64,000 nt of DNA, taken from NCBI RefSeq assembly GCF_018130615.1, contig NZ_JAFCKB010000008.1, positions 186,001-250,000 of the forward strand. Reading direction: 5' to 3'. This document shows positions 1 to 8,010 of this stretch, piece by piece. A program made the position numbers and the translations under genes. The notes beneath the pieces were generated by a model that was given only the letters and a program-made list of their open reading frames with translations, was not told where the DNA came from and searched no databases. How positions within the stretch are numbered: the stretch's first letter is position 1; every line of letters begins with the position of its first letter. Origin of the DNA: Bradyrhizobium manausense (GTDB lineage: Bacteria; Pseudomonadota; Alphaproteobacteria; Rhizobiales; Xanthobacteraceae).

Positions 1-130
1 CGCCATAGCCAAAGCCCCAGCCGGGACCCCAGTGATGATGGAAGCCATGAGCCGACGCGGCGGTGGGCGCAAGAGCGGCGATACCGAGAGAGCCGGCGGC
101 GATCAAACCAATTGCAAGCTTACGAAACAT
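1..130 (-). CDS. Small secreted Gly/His-rich protein, N-terminal part
   Basis: The visible 43 residues begin MFRKLAIGLIAAGSLGIAAL and continue through a signal-peptide-like segment ending at AASA, followed by a His/Gly/Trp-rich stretch (GFHHHWGPGWGFGYG). The gene runs off the left edge, so the C-terminus is unknown. Another ATG lies two codons upstream at 136, but the GGAGA at 137-141 abuts it; the ATG at 130 has the proper six-base gap and is preferred. Exported proteins of this composition are common and uncharacterised in Bradyrhizobium. Function unknown. Confidence 0.6.
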   Translation of the reverse strand, partial: MFRKLAIGLIAAGSLGIAALAPTAASAHGFHHHWGPGWGFGYG

Positions 131-228
131 CTTCATTCTCCAGTGTGGCGCGGGGCCGTTGTTGTGTCCCTGCTTCTCGGTCGGGTCGAGATGCGATTGC
201 GTTCACACGGGCAGGGGAGAATCGTGTT

Positions 229-1251
229 TCAGGATTGTTTCGTCGGCTGCGGCGAAGTGCGTCTCGGCCGGGCTTTCCGCGCCGCCGTGCGGTAACGCGC
301 GGCCATCCCCTGCGTCAGCTCTGCCATCTTCTCGCGGAGATCGGCGGGCTCCAGCACCTCGGCCTCGGGGCCGAGCCGCAGCAATTCGGCCGCAGCGTGC
401 CACGACGTCTTGCCGGTCGGCACCCTTGCGATGCGCCAGCCGTCTGCATCGGCGGCGTCCTCGATCTCCGTGCGCGCCTTGACGTAAGGCTGGCTCAGCG
501 CGTCGAGCAACTTCACCCCGAACGGCGAGAGCCGGACGATCGCGACGTTCGGATGCATCTCGGCCTCGAGCCGCAGCGTCGCGTCCTGCCAATAGGCGGC
601 GAGATCGAAATCGGCGGGACGGTCGAAGCAGTCGTCAAGCACCACGCAGTCGAGCACGCGCGCGACGCGATAGGTGCGCACACTGCCGTCGACTTGTCCG
701 GCGAGATACCAACTGCCGCCCTTCAGCACGAGGCCGAGCGGGGCGACACGGCGCTGCTTCTCGGCGCGCCAGCTCTGATAGCGGATCTTTATCAATGCTC
801 CGCGCAGCGCGGCACCCGCAATGGTGCGCAGATGTTTTGGTTCTTCTGCCTCGCCGAACCAGCCCGGGGCATCCAGATGGAAGCGCTCCTGCATGCGCCC
901 AGCGTCTTCGCGCAGGTTAGCAGGCAAGGCCGCCATCAGCTTGTTTTGCGCGGCGATCATCGTGGCGTCGAGCCCGAGCGCTGCGGCCGGGCCTGGGAGC
1001 CCTGCGAGGAACAGCGCACCAGCTTCGCTCTGCGACAAACCGTTCAAGCGCACGCGATAGCCGCCGAGCAGGCGGTAGCCACCCTCCGCGCCGCGGTCGG
1101 CATAAACGGGAACGCCGGACGCCGCGAGCGCATCGATATCGCGATAGATCGTGCGCACCGAGACCTCAAAGGCCTCCGCAAGCTCAGGCGCAGTGACCTG
1201 CCCCTTGGCCTGGAGGGTGGTGAGGATCGAAAGCATCCGGCTCGCACGCAT
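229..1251 (-). CDS. WYL-domain (YafY-type) transcriptional regulator
   Basis: A 340-residue one-component regulator. Residues 1-60 form a DeoR/HTH_11-like winged helix (SVRTIYRDIDAL at 31-42), and residues about 140-220 form a WYL domain with the literal Trp-Tyr-Leu triad at 181-183. WYL domains sense small ligands. The gene diverges from a glutathione S-transferase gene 87 bp away. A perfect palindrome lies 11 bp upstream of the start codon, where bound regulator could control both genes; autoregulation is inferred. The ligand is unknown. It differs from the second WYL protein (8007-8705) in length and ligand domain, but the recognition helix region is similar. Confidence 0.85.
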   Translation of the reverse strand: MRASRMLSILTTLQAKGQVTAPELAEAFEVSVRTIYRDIDALAASGVPVYADRGAEGGYRLLGGYRVRLNGLSQSEAGALFLAGLPGPAAALGLDATMIAAQNKLMAALPANLREDAGRMQERFHLDAPGWFGEAEEPKHLRTIAGAALRGALIKIRYQSWRAEKQRRVAPLGLVLKGGSWYLAGQVDGSVRTYRVARVLDCVVLDDCFDRPADFDLAAYWQDATLRLEAEMHPNVAIVRLSPFGVKLLDALSQPYVKARTEIEDAADADGWRIARVPTGKTSWHAAAELLRLGPEAEVLEPADLREKMAELTQGMAARYRTAARKARPRRTSPQPTKQS

Positions 1252-1261
1252 GGTTTCTTAA

Positions 1262-1292
1262 ACCATACCTGACACAGGATGTCAGGTATGGT
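1262..1292. promoter_or_regulatory. Perfect 13-bp inverted repeat, probable WYL-regulator operator
   Basis: Left arm accatacctgaca (1262-1274), spacer cagga, right arm tgtcaggtatggt (1280-1292). The arms are exact reverse complements. The site lies in the 87-bp gap between the divergent WYL regulator and GST genes. A related, less perfect dyad with the same CTGACA half-site lies in front of the other WYL/GST pair at 8748-8771. The operator role is inferred from position and symmetry. Confidence 0.75.
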
Positions 1293-1338
1293 CGGCTAAA
1301 GATGCGCGCATCGCAAGCCGGCCCGAGGGAGACCCGCC

Positions 1339-1977
1339 ATGACAGACCCGAACCGCATCACGCTGTATTATTCGCCGCAGAGCCGGGCGACAGGCACAAG
1401 GGTGCTGCTGGAGGAACTCGGCGCGCCCTACGATCTCCACGTCCTGAACATGAAGGCCGGCGAGCAGCGGCAGCCGGCCTATCTCGCCATCAATCCGCTC
1501 GGCAAGGTGCCGGCGATCCACCACGGCGGTGCCTTGGTGACCGAGCAGGTCGCGATTACGATCTATCTCGCCGACCTGTTTCCGCAGGCCGGCCTCACGC
1601 CTGCGCTGAACGATCCGCTGCGCGGGCCTTACTTGCGCTGGATCGCCTATTACGGCTCATCGTTCGAGCCGGCCCTGATCGACAAGTTCATGCAACGCGA
1701 GCCCGCGCCAATCACGCAATCACCCTATGCCGACTATGATACCATGCTGGGTGCGCTTGAGGCGCAGCTGTCGCAAGGGCCATATCTGCTCGGTGCGCGC
1801 ATGACCGCCGCCGATGTCCTATGGGGCGTCGCGTTCAGCTGGACCATGATGTTCGGCATCGTGCCGAAGAAGGACGTTTTTGTCCGCTATGCCGAGCGGA
1901 TGACTTCGCGGAGCGCTTTCCAGCGCATCAACGCGGCGGACGACGAGATGGCGGCGCAGCATGCCGCGGCGGGATGA
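1339..1977 (+). CDS. Glutathione S-transferase family protein
   Basis: A 212-residue cytosolic GST, the usual size. An N-terminal thioredoxin-like domain (about 8-80) contains the conserved stretch NPLGKVPAI at 52-60, where the cis-proline contacts glutathione, followed by an all-helical C-terminal domain. It should conjugate glutathione to electrophiles or act as a reductase or isomerase; the substrate cannot be read from sequence. A GAGGGAGAC ribosome-binding site precedes the ATG. It is divergent from a WYL regulator across a palindromic operator and is followed after 16 bp by a DUF6157 gene, probably on the same transcript. Confidence 0.85.
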   Translation: MTDPNRITLYYSPQSRATGTRVLLEELGAPYDLHVLNMKAGEQRQPAYLAINPLGKVPAIHHGGALVTEQVAITIYLADLFPQAGLTPALNDPLRGPYLRWIAYYGSSFEPALIDKFMQREPAPITQSPYADYDTMLGALEAQLSQGPYLLGARMTAADVLWGVAFSWTMMFGIVPKKDVFVRYAERMTSRSAFQRINAADDEMAAQHAAAG

Positions 1978-1993
1978 AGAGGCCGAATCTCAT

Positions 1994-2428
1994 ATGACCA
2001 GACCGATCCATACGACTAACTGTTTCGACACGTTCATTCGGGTTGCTGAGGACTGTCCGGCGCGCTTCGGTGAGGAGCCGCCGCCGCGGGCAGGGCGACC
2101 AACAGTGGCCGGCCTGCAATATGCGATGATCGCGAATGCACCTTATAGGTACACGTCGGACGACGTGATCTTCGCGACCTCGGCGCATGGGCGTGAACTT
2201 GGAGCCAAGGTGACCAAGTCGGAGAGGACCGCTGCCCGCTCTGCGTTCTTCTCGCGCGGACAGGCCTGCATGCGAGCCTCGGGCCTCGGCAAGCGCTACG
2301 GCTGGGGTGTGCACGCCGACAGTGAGGGCCGAATCGCGATCTACGCCGTCGACAGCAAACGCTATCAGGCGCTGTCGCGCGATTCAAAGCTCACGCAGAC
2401 ACGTGCGATGCGGTCGAAGCGGGGGTGA
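1994..2428 (+). CDS. DUF6157-like conserved protein
   Basis: 144 residues with a near N-terminal TTNCFDTFIRVAEDCPA segment and later YRYTSDDVIFAT, which I recognise as typical of DUF6157. No catalytic motif, signal peptide or membrane segment is evident, so it is probably cytoplasmic. The ATG at 1994 is chosen over an in-frame upstream codon because GAAGAGG (1978-1984) sits at the right distance, and it begins 16 bp after the GST stop. This suggests co-transcription and control by the upstream WYL operator. Function unknown. Confidence 0.7.
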   Translation: MTRPIHTTNCFDTFIRVAEDCPARFGEEPPPRAGRPTVAGLQYAMIANAPYRYTSDDVIFATSAHGRELGAKVTKSERTAARSAFFSRGQACMRASGLGKRYGWGVHADSEGRIAIYAVDSKRYQALSRDSKLTQTRAMRSKRG

Positions 2429-2431
2429 TCC

Positions 2432-3217
2432 TCAAAAGCGCGGCGCTCTCTTCTCCGCAAACGCCTTGATGCCTTCCTTGATCTCGTCGCCACGCATGCT
2501 GTCCCGGTGACGCCGGTCGGCAGCGGGCTCGTCGAGTTCGCCACGAGCAAATTCGTTGATGGCGCGCTTCATGCCGCGCATCGCGTTCGGCGCGTTGCCG
2601 GCGAGGATATTGGCGAGCTTGTCGACTTCCTCGTCGAGGAACTCCACCGCCACCATCGCGGTGAGATAGCCGAGCCGCAGCATCTCCGGCGCGGTGATCT
2701 TCTGCGCGGTGAGGAACAGCTTCTTGGCGTTGTCGACGCCGAGCCGCGTCACGTAGCGTTTGATGCCGCTCGTGTAGTAGTGCAGCCCCAGCCGAGCCGC
2801 CGGCATGAACATTTCGGCGCTGTCGACGCCGATGCGGAAATCGCAGGCGAGCGCGAGGTCGGTCGAGCCGCCATAGACGCCGCCATTGAGTCGGCAGATC
2901 GTCGGCACGCCGAGATCTTCCAGCCGATTGACGACCACCTCGAAGGCAGAGCCCGCGCTCTGCTGCTCGTTGACGCTCACCGCCCGCTCGGCGACCGAAT
3001 TGAGGTCATAACCGGCCGAAAACGCGCGTCCCGTCCCGGTCAGTACCAGCACGCGGATATCAGGATCGGCCTCAACCCGGTCGAACAGTTTGACCAGCTC
3101 GCCGAGATCTTCGGCCTGGAGCCGGTTGAGATGCTTGGGCCGGTTCAGGCGGATGGTGGCGCGGGCTCCAGCGATTTTGAGCGCGGGGGGACTTGCCGCG
3201 TCGGCTGTGTCCGACAT
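2432..3217 (-). CDS. Enoyl-CoA hydratase/isomerase (crotonase) family protein with atypical active site
   Basis: 261 residues with the crotonase fold: oxyanion-hole segments FSAGYDLNSVAE and NGGVYGGSTDLALACDFRIG. At the two positions where hydratases carry catalytic Glu, this protein appears to have Asp (GGSTDLAL, usually GGGCELAM) and Ala (MPAARLGL, usually PEILIG). A classical hydratase reaction is therefore doubtful; another crotonase chemistry or acyl-CoA binding is possible. The ATG at 3217 is preferred over one at 3229 because GGAG lies six bases before it. It follows the K+ channel gene by 12 bp, so the two probably form an operon. Confidence 0.75.
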   Translation of the reverse strand: MSDTADAASPPALKIAGARATIRLNRPKHLNRLQAEDLGELVKLFDRVEADPDIRVLVLTGTGRAFSAGYDLNSVAERAVSVNEQQSAGSAFEVVVNRLEDLGVPTICRLNGGVYGGSTDLALACDFRIGVDSAEMFMPAARLGLHYYTSGIKRYVTRLGVDNAKKLFLTAQKITAPEMLRLGYLTAMVAVEFLDEEVDKLANILAGNAPNAMRGMKRAINEFARGELDEPAADRRHRDSMRGDEIKEGIKAFAEKRAPRF

Positions 3218-3229
3218 TCTTGTCTCCAT

Positions 3230-4339
3230 TTACTTGTTTTCGAGCGTGCGGCGCTTCGCCTCGGCGTCGATGGTCTCGGCCAGATCAGGATGCCGCGCCA
3301 TCAACACGCGGAAATCGACGAGGTCGAGCACCAGCAGCCGCGACACTTTCGTGGTCGACACATTGGCGCCGCGCATGTTGTTGCCGAGCAGCGCCATCTC
3401 GCCGAAGAAGGCGCCTTCGCCGAGCTGGACCTTCTTGCCGGGGAGGTCCACCTCGACCGCGCCGGCGGCGATGAAATACATGCAGTCGCCCTGCGCGCCC
3501 TTGCGGATGATCATGGTGCGGGCCGGCAGCTCCATGGTGCGCAGCATGTGCGTGACGTCGGCGATGGCCGCAGGCCCCAGCGCCGCGAAGAACGGCACCT
3601 TGCTGACGGATTCCCAGGTCTTGAGGAAATTGTCACGCCGGGTCTCGGCGGCAAATCCGGTCGCGAGAATACCGGTCCAGAGACCGAACACTCCAAGGCC
3701 GGAGATCATCACCAGCGCGGCCACCATGCGACCGAGCGGGGTGACCGGCACGACATCGCCATAACCCGTCGTGGTCAGCGTGACGACCGCCCACCACAGC
3801 GCGGCGGGGACGCTGCCGAACGTCTGCGGCTGCACATCCCGCTCCAGGAAATACTCGGCGACGGAGGCGAGGAAGACCACCATCAGGAAGATCACGAGCA
3901 CGCTGACCAGCGGCCCTGATTCCAGCACGAGCACGCGGCGGAGCTGGCGCAGGCCGGGAATGCCCGGCACTACCTTCAAGACCCAGAGCACGCTCAGCAG
4001 CCAGGCCGTCTTGGGCTCGGCGCCGAAGATCAGCGCGACCGGTACGGCCAGCGCCCCCAAGGTGTCGACCAGCCCGGCGGAGGAGGTCATGTAGAGGCCC
4101 AGCCGCCCCTGCCCTGCCATATGGCGCAGCCGGACCAGCCATTCGAAAACGAAATAGACGAGACAGGCCCAGAGCAGGAAATCGACCCAGCGGTGGGCCG
4201 TCTCATAGGCCGGATCGAGTGTCAGCAGCACCATGCTGACCACGCCGACGATCACGGCCACATAGGCCGCCTTGGTCATGTTGCGGCCGGCGGTCGCGGC
4301 CACGAATTGGGCCAGAGCGGGAAACATCGGCTTGGACAT
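3230..4339 (-). CDS. Cyclic-nucleotide-gated potassium channel (MlotiK1-like)
   Basis: 369 residues. Hydrophobic helices S1-S4 lie at about 25-150, the pore loop carries the K+ selectivity filter TTGYGD (190-195), and the S6 segment at 203-230 ends GLWTGILATGF. A C-terminal cyclic-nucleotide-binding domain (about 245-350) has the phosphate-binding cassette FFGEMALLG (311-319) and Arg323. The order and many residues match the Mesorhizobium loti channel MlotiK1 (355 residues), a tetrameric cAMP-gated K+ channel of the inner membrane. The start at 4339 gives the family length, although its ribosome-binding site is weak. A crotonase gene follows 12 bp downstream. Confidence 0.88.
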   Translation of the reverse strand: MSKPMFPALAQFVAATAGRNMTKAAYVAVIVGVVSMVLLTLDPAYETAHRWVDFLLWACLVYFVFEWLVRLRHMAGQGRLGLYMTSSAGLVDTLGALAVPVALIFGAEPKTAWLLSVLWVLKVVPGIPGLRQLRRVLVLESGPLVSVLVIFLMVVFLASVAEYFLERDVQPQTFGSVPAALWWAVVTLTTTGYGDVVPVTPLGRMVAALVMISGLGVFGLWTGILATGFAAETRRDNFLKTWESVSKVPFFAALGPAAIADVTHMLRTMELPARTMIIRKGAQGDCMYFIAAGAVEVDLPGKKVQLGEGAFFGEMALLGNNMRGANVSTTKVSRLLVLDLVDFRVLMARHPDLAETIDAEAKRRTLENK

Positions 4340-4493
4340 GCGGGATGGCGGCTCGGTCTTGTGCTTGCAGCCCCGGGATGGGACTTCGGCGCCAAAGTGC
4401 CCGCCCGCACTGGGGCCGTCAACGATGGGGAGCCAGCACCTTCTGCCCGGATCAGGGCGCCGATGCTGGTGCCTAGGCGTTGCGTTGTGGGCG

Positions 4494-4712
4494 CTATTTG
4501 AAATGTGGAGGTTCGTCATAGCCTCGGCGGCTGCTCAAGAACAGCAGCATCATCAGGCCGATGCCGACGACCACGGAGAACCCCGCCCCGAGCGCCAGTG
4601 CCACGTAACCTCCTGTCGGGATCGGATCGCCTTCGACCGCCATGGCCGAATAGCCGAAGTAACCGACCGCAACCAGCATTCCCAGCAAGATGGTGAGAAG
4701 GAGCATACGCAT
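4494..4712 (-). CDS. Small membrane protein with two transmembrane helices
   Basis: 72 residues. The first hydrophobic segment (about 2-25) may be a helix or uncleaved signal, and the second spans about 35-58, ending in a basic, proline-containing tail (SSRRGYDEPPHFK). The ATG at 4712 is selected because GGAGA lies seven bases upstream; longer in-frame starts would add a non-hydrophobic leader. It lies between the channel gene and the TAXI-type gene, all on the minus strand, with gaps over 100 bp. No known family recognised. Confidence 0.6.
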   Translation of the reverse strand: MRMLLLTILLGMLVAVGYFGYSAMAVEGDPIPTGGYVALALGAGFSVVVGIGLMMLLFLSSRRGYDEPPHFK

Positions 4713-4830
4713 GGTGCGTTCTCCGGTTGTACCTGTAACCAACGGTTGCGCCAGGCAAACTGTTCCAGGAGCCGGGGCAGCGATTTGCCAGGAAAGACAA
4801 GACCTCCGGTCGCCGGCAGGAATCGATAGG

Positions 4831-6274
4831 TCAGGCACTCTGAGCTGTCTTCACCACCACGACATTGCTGTCATCATGCGGGGGAGGGGCAGACTCGCGG
4901 GCGGCGCTCTCGATTTCGCTGGCGTGACGCTTCAGGTAGTCGCGGCGCATGCCGATTTCGTCACGGACGAATTCATAACCGAGCTTGAAGGTGTCGAGCC
5001 CGTCGGTGCTGATCGTGCCGTCGCGCAGGCCGATGACCGCGCCCCGCAGGATGCTCTCGAGCTCGTCCTGAAGGCATTCGAGCTGATCCAGCGAATGAGC
5101 GTGCTCGATGCGTTCGCCAATGTCGAGAATGGCGGTGGAGAGCTCGCTCGCCTTTTCCGGCGCGATGCGGGTGATCTTGGCGTAGATCGCAGCGAAGATC
5201 GAGCCGATGACGCTGAGCGCGGCGGCGCCCAGATACATCATGTCGCTGTACTTATCCATGAACGACTTGGTGTCGTCGTTGATGTAGTCGGCCGCCCCCT
5301 GATGCGCCATCACGTAGGCATCCTTCTCGACCGAGGCCGGCTCGATGTGGGTCGCGAAGCCATTGTCGAGCCCGAGCGCGGACTTGTTCTCGTAGACGAT
5401 GCGCGCGATGTCGCCGGCGGTGGTCGCCGACATCTTGGATTGCGCGACCAGCAGCCATTCGAGCCCGATCGTGTCGAGATCGTCGTCAGGAATCTCGGGC
5501 GATGCGGACAGCGTGCCGGCCGTCAGCGTCTCATCGGAGATGCCCGGGAATTTGCGCGCCAGCGCCTTGGCTTCGTCGATCGCATTCAACGTGAAGCCGC
5601 CGCGTTTGGCGACCTGCTCATAGGCCTTGTCGCGTATGGCCTTGGAGGCGTGAACGACGGCGATCACCGCGCTGAAGCCGTTGGCCGGCGCGAACAGCTT
5701 ATCCAGCGTCGCGCCTTGCGGCGCCATCTGGATCCTTGCGGCGTCGGGGCCGTCGGGAATGTCGAGGAGGTTGCGGACGAAGGCGAGCGAGGCGTCGTTC
5801 TCGGCGAGAACCGCGACCCTCCTCTTCTTCAGCTCGGCCAGTGACTTGATTTTCTTGTTGCCGGGACCGAGCAGCAGCACGAGATCGTGGTCCAGGATCG
5901 CCAGTGTGCGTGCGCGCGGGCACTTTGGCATCGGTGCGCAGGACGACGAGATCGGCCTGCCTGCGGTCGAATTGCGCGACTGCCTTGGCGTTGTCGGGGC
6001 TATTGACGATCTTGACCCGGAAGCGCGAGGCGTTGGTCTTCAGCACGTTGGCGAGCTTTGTCGCGAACAGCGCCTCGTCGCTGTTGGGGGCGCCGACGGC
6101 GAAGATCAGCGTCTCCGAATTGTGCAGCAGGGCTCGGCCGGCCCAGACGGTGGCCAGCGACAACAATAGGGTCAGCACGACATACAGCAGGACCTGCTGC
6201 TGATTGGTCTTGATCACCTTGGGACGCCGGGGCGGCGGGAGTTCGGTCGACGAGGTCGGGCCTTCAGCACTCAT
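4831..6274 (-). pseudogene. TAXI-family TRAP solute-binding protein interrupted by a frameshift
   Basis: Two overlapping reading frames together encode one TAXI-like protein. The upstream part (from 6274) has a basic N-terminus, a membrane anchor at about 27-48 and a periplasmic domain start reaching VVLRTDAKVPA. The downstream frame resumes at about 5920 with ARTLAILDHDLVLLLGPGN and continues through the binding fold, a second membrane helix (YLGAAALSVIGSIFAAIY) and a cytoplasmic tail. Joining them needs one extra base or two missing bases, in a CG-alternating tract (gcgcgcgcac on the coding strand, about 5911-5920). This may be a real mutation or a sequencing error. No TRAP permease gene adjoins it, so the subunit would be an orphan. 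Confidence 0.65.
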
Positions 6275-6624
6275 GGCAGCACTCTGGCCTTATTTCAGGA
6301 GGCGCGGGCGGGCTCGGTGATCACCGGCGGCACGCACGAAAATTCCGTAAGCGTCTGAAAAAAGAACAATAATCCTCTACCTGAGGATGATAGCGCCCCA
6401 GCCACAGAAAGCAAATTCCGCGCCGAAGGTAACCTCAGCCGATCCCGCGCCGATGCGAGAGGCTATCACCGTTTAGCCACAGTTGGCGATTTTCCAGTTC
6501 CCCCCGGCTGCATTCCGGCGCGGGAGATGTCATAAATCACCGGTCCCGAGGACGTGTCGGGTCCAAGAAGAAGTTGCGCTGAACGCTCCATTTTTTCTTT
6601 TCGAGTTCAACGAGGGCGTCAGTT
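6275..6624. other. 350-bp gap without a recognisable gene
   Basis: This stretch separates the leftward TAXI gene from the rightward DUF3307 gene, so it must hold both promoters. It includes an A-rich run (ctgaaaaaagaacaataat, about 6355-6373). I see no coding potential with a plausible ribosome-binding site, no tRNA and no strong dyad. Confidence 0.5.
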
Positions 6625-7026
6625 TTGTCGTTTCCACCCCTGTCATCGGCGGTTCCTGTCGAAGCGCTCATTGGCTGGATGTTGCTGCTTACTTTCAAGC
6701 ACATCATCGCCGATTTCGTGCTGCAGACCGCCTGGATGGCGCATGGCAAAGACCAGAAGCATGGCTGGGCCTTGCCGCTTCTGGTGCATTGCCTGATTCA
6801 CCTTGCGGTTGCGCTGCCGCTGATCCTGATCGTTGCGCCGAAATTCTGGTTCGTGGCGTTGATCGATTTCGTCATCCACATCACGATTGATCGCGCCAAA
6901 GGGCTGGTCTCGGCCAACTTCGGCGTCAACCAGGAGCACCCCTGGTTCTGGACCCTGATCGGCGTCGACCAGGCGCTGCACCATCTCACCGGCTTCGGTC
7001 TCTCCATCTTCATGGCTGCGAACTAG
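6625..7026 (+). CDS. DUF3307 family membrane protein
   Basis: 133 residues, mostly hydrophobic, with about four membrane segments. The family motif is visible near the N-terminus as FKHIIADFVLQTAWM (about 24-38), where His, Asp and Gln are typical of DUF3307, and a second conserved patch reads VIHITIDRAKG. The inner-membrane function of the family is unknown. No ATG is available before residue 19; the TTG at 6625 has GAGGG (6612-6616) at eight bases and gives the natural N-terminus, so the start is an unusual TTG. Confidence 0.75.
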   Translation: MSFPPLSSAVPVEALIGWMLLLTFKHIIADFVLQTAWMAHGKDQKHGWALPLLVHCLIHLAVALPLILIVAPKFWFVALIDFVIHITIDRAKGLVSANFGVNQEHPWFWTLIGVDQALHHLTGFGLSIFMAAN

Positions 7027-7232
7027 GCCCAGACCTCAGCCTGAGGGCGACCGCCAAGAACGGGAGTCGCGAAGCAAGGCCCCACGGGCAGCGCCACCCC
7101 CGTATTCAACCCGGGTAGGGGACCGTTCTGATTCGCGGCATAAAGCAAGGACACCGGGTGACTACCGCCCAGGGTGGTTAACCTTTCATTAGAGAATTAC
7201 GCGGCATCTTCCCGACACGAGGGAGAACTGCA

Positions 7233-7631
7233 ATGTTTTCAAGCCGCGACGCTTATGAAAGCGATTTCTGCCCGGTTCGCGACGAGCTCCTTGGCGAGAT
7301 GTACCGCGCCAGCGAGGGTGGCCTGCCGAGGCTGGTTGAGAGTGTTTCCCCTGACGCGCGCGCCAGGTTGGCGCTGTTCTGCTATCGCCGCAGCCATCTT
7401 CATTCGCTGGCGGTCGCGATCGCAGGCAGCTGCAGCGAGCGCGACCTGATCGAGAACGGCGGCCGTGTCGGCTCGACGCTCTACGCGCTGTCGCGCGAAG
7501 GCTCGGCCAAATCGTCCCCGTCCCTGTCGGGGGGCCGCAAGCCGATCACGCTGTCGACCAAGCCGCTTTCGGTGCTCGCGCCGCTCGAGGACGAGATCGA
7601 CGACGAGATCAGCGAAGCGGTTCCGGCCTAA
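7233..7631 (+). CDS. Conserved hypothetical protein
   Basis: 132 residues, soluble, no signal peptide or membrane helix. The first 80 residues look helical (RDELLGEMYRASEGGLPRLV, LALFCYRRSHLHSLAVAIAG). The C-terminal third is Ser/Pro-rich with an acidic tail (LEDEIDDEISEAVPA). A clear GGGAG site lies six bases before the ATG. The upstream gap (7027-7232) contains a GGTTAACC element (7178-7185) that could belong to its promoter. I do not recognise the family. Confidence 0.55.
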   Translation: MFSSRDAYESDFCPVRDELLGEMYRASEGGLPRLVESVSPDARARLALFCYRRSHLHSLAVAIAGSCSERDLIENGGRVGSTLYALSREGSAKSSPSLSGGRKPITLSTKPLSVLAPLEDEIDDEISEAVPA

Positions 7632-7647
7632 GCGGCTTCTTGTTGGC

Positions 7648-7692
7648 GCATGATCTTGGCGGAAAACCGCTGCACACTTTTCCGGATCATGC
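7648..7692. repeat. Dispersed palindromic element (GCATGATC...GATCATGC), copy 1
   Basis: 45 bp bounded by GCATGATC and GATCATGC with an inner cggaaaaccgctgcacac core. Variants occur at 24848-24891 (same orientation) and 51016-51081 (opposite orientation, longer centre). It sits between convergent genes and could form a hairpin in the RNA. I recognise this as a repeat frequent in Bradyrhizobium-type genomes; its role is unknown. Confidence 0.7.
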
Positions 7693-8010
7693 GCTAGCGA
7701 TCGCAGGCAGGCCGAACTTTCGCCGCGCCATCGCGCATTCGGCGTCGCCCGGCATGCAGGTGCGGCACACCTCCGGCCGCACCGCATAGACGCCGCACGC
7801 GGTCGCCTTGCCGATTTCTCCCTGCAACGCCGAACAACGATCGCCCTCGCAACGCATGCCGGATTGGCGCTCGTTGACGAGTGCGTCGGGGATCAGCGCC
7901 AGTTCCTCGTCGCTCTCGATCGAGAAGCGCGGCCAGTTCTGCGAGTAACCGCAGCAGGCGCCACAGCTCTGGCAAAGGTCCGAGAGATCGATCTCTTCCA
8001 TCGTCGTCAT
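7687..8010 (-). CDS. YkgJ-like cysteine-cluster protein
   Basis: 107 residues with the cysteine pattern of YkgJ/UPF0153 zinc- or iron-binding proteins: CQSCGACC near the N-terminus, then CEGDRC, CGVYAVRPEVCRTC and a final Cys in GDAECAMARR. Such proteins bind metal through the conserved Cys; their function is unsettled. The ATG at 8010 overlaps the stop of the upstream WYL regulator (ATGA at 8007-8010), so the two are translationally coupled. The 3' end lies inside a dispersed palindromic repeat. Confidence 0.8.
   Translation of the reverse strand: MTTMEEIDLSDLCQSCGACCGYSQNWPRFSIESDEELALIPDALVNERQSGMRCEGDRCSALQGEIGKATACGVYAVRPEVCRTCMPGDAECAMARRKFGLPAIASA

Noticed and set aside
2507-3919. A 470-codon frame antisense to the crotonase and the channel
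   Set aside because: It spans two genes with clear families on the other strand and their junction, and has no motif or start signal.
7027-7232. Candidate structured RNA in the 206-bp gap before the 7233 gene
   Set aside because: Several short GC-rich stems can be drawn, but none matches a known RNA family and no promoter-terminator pair is clear.
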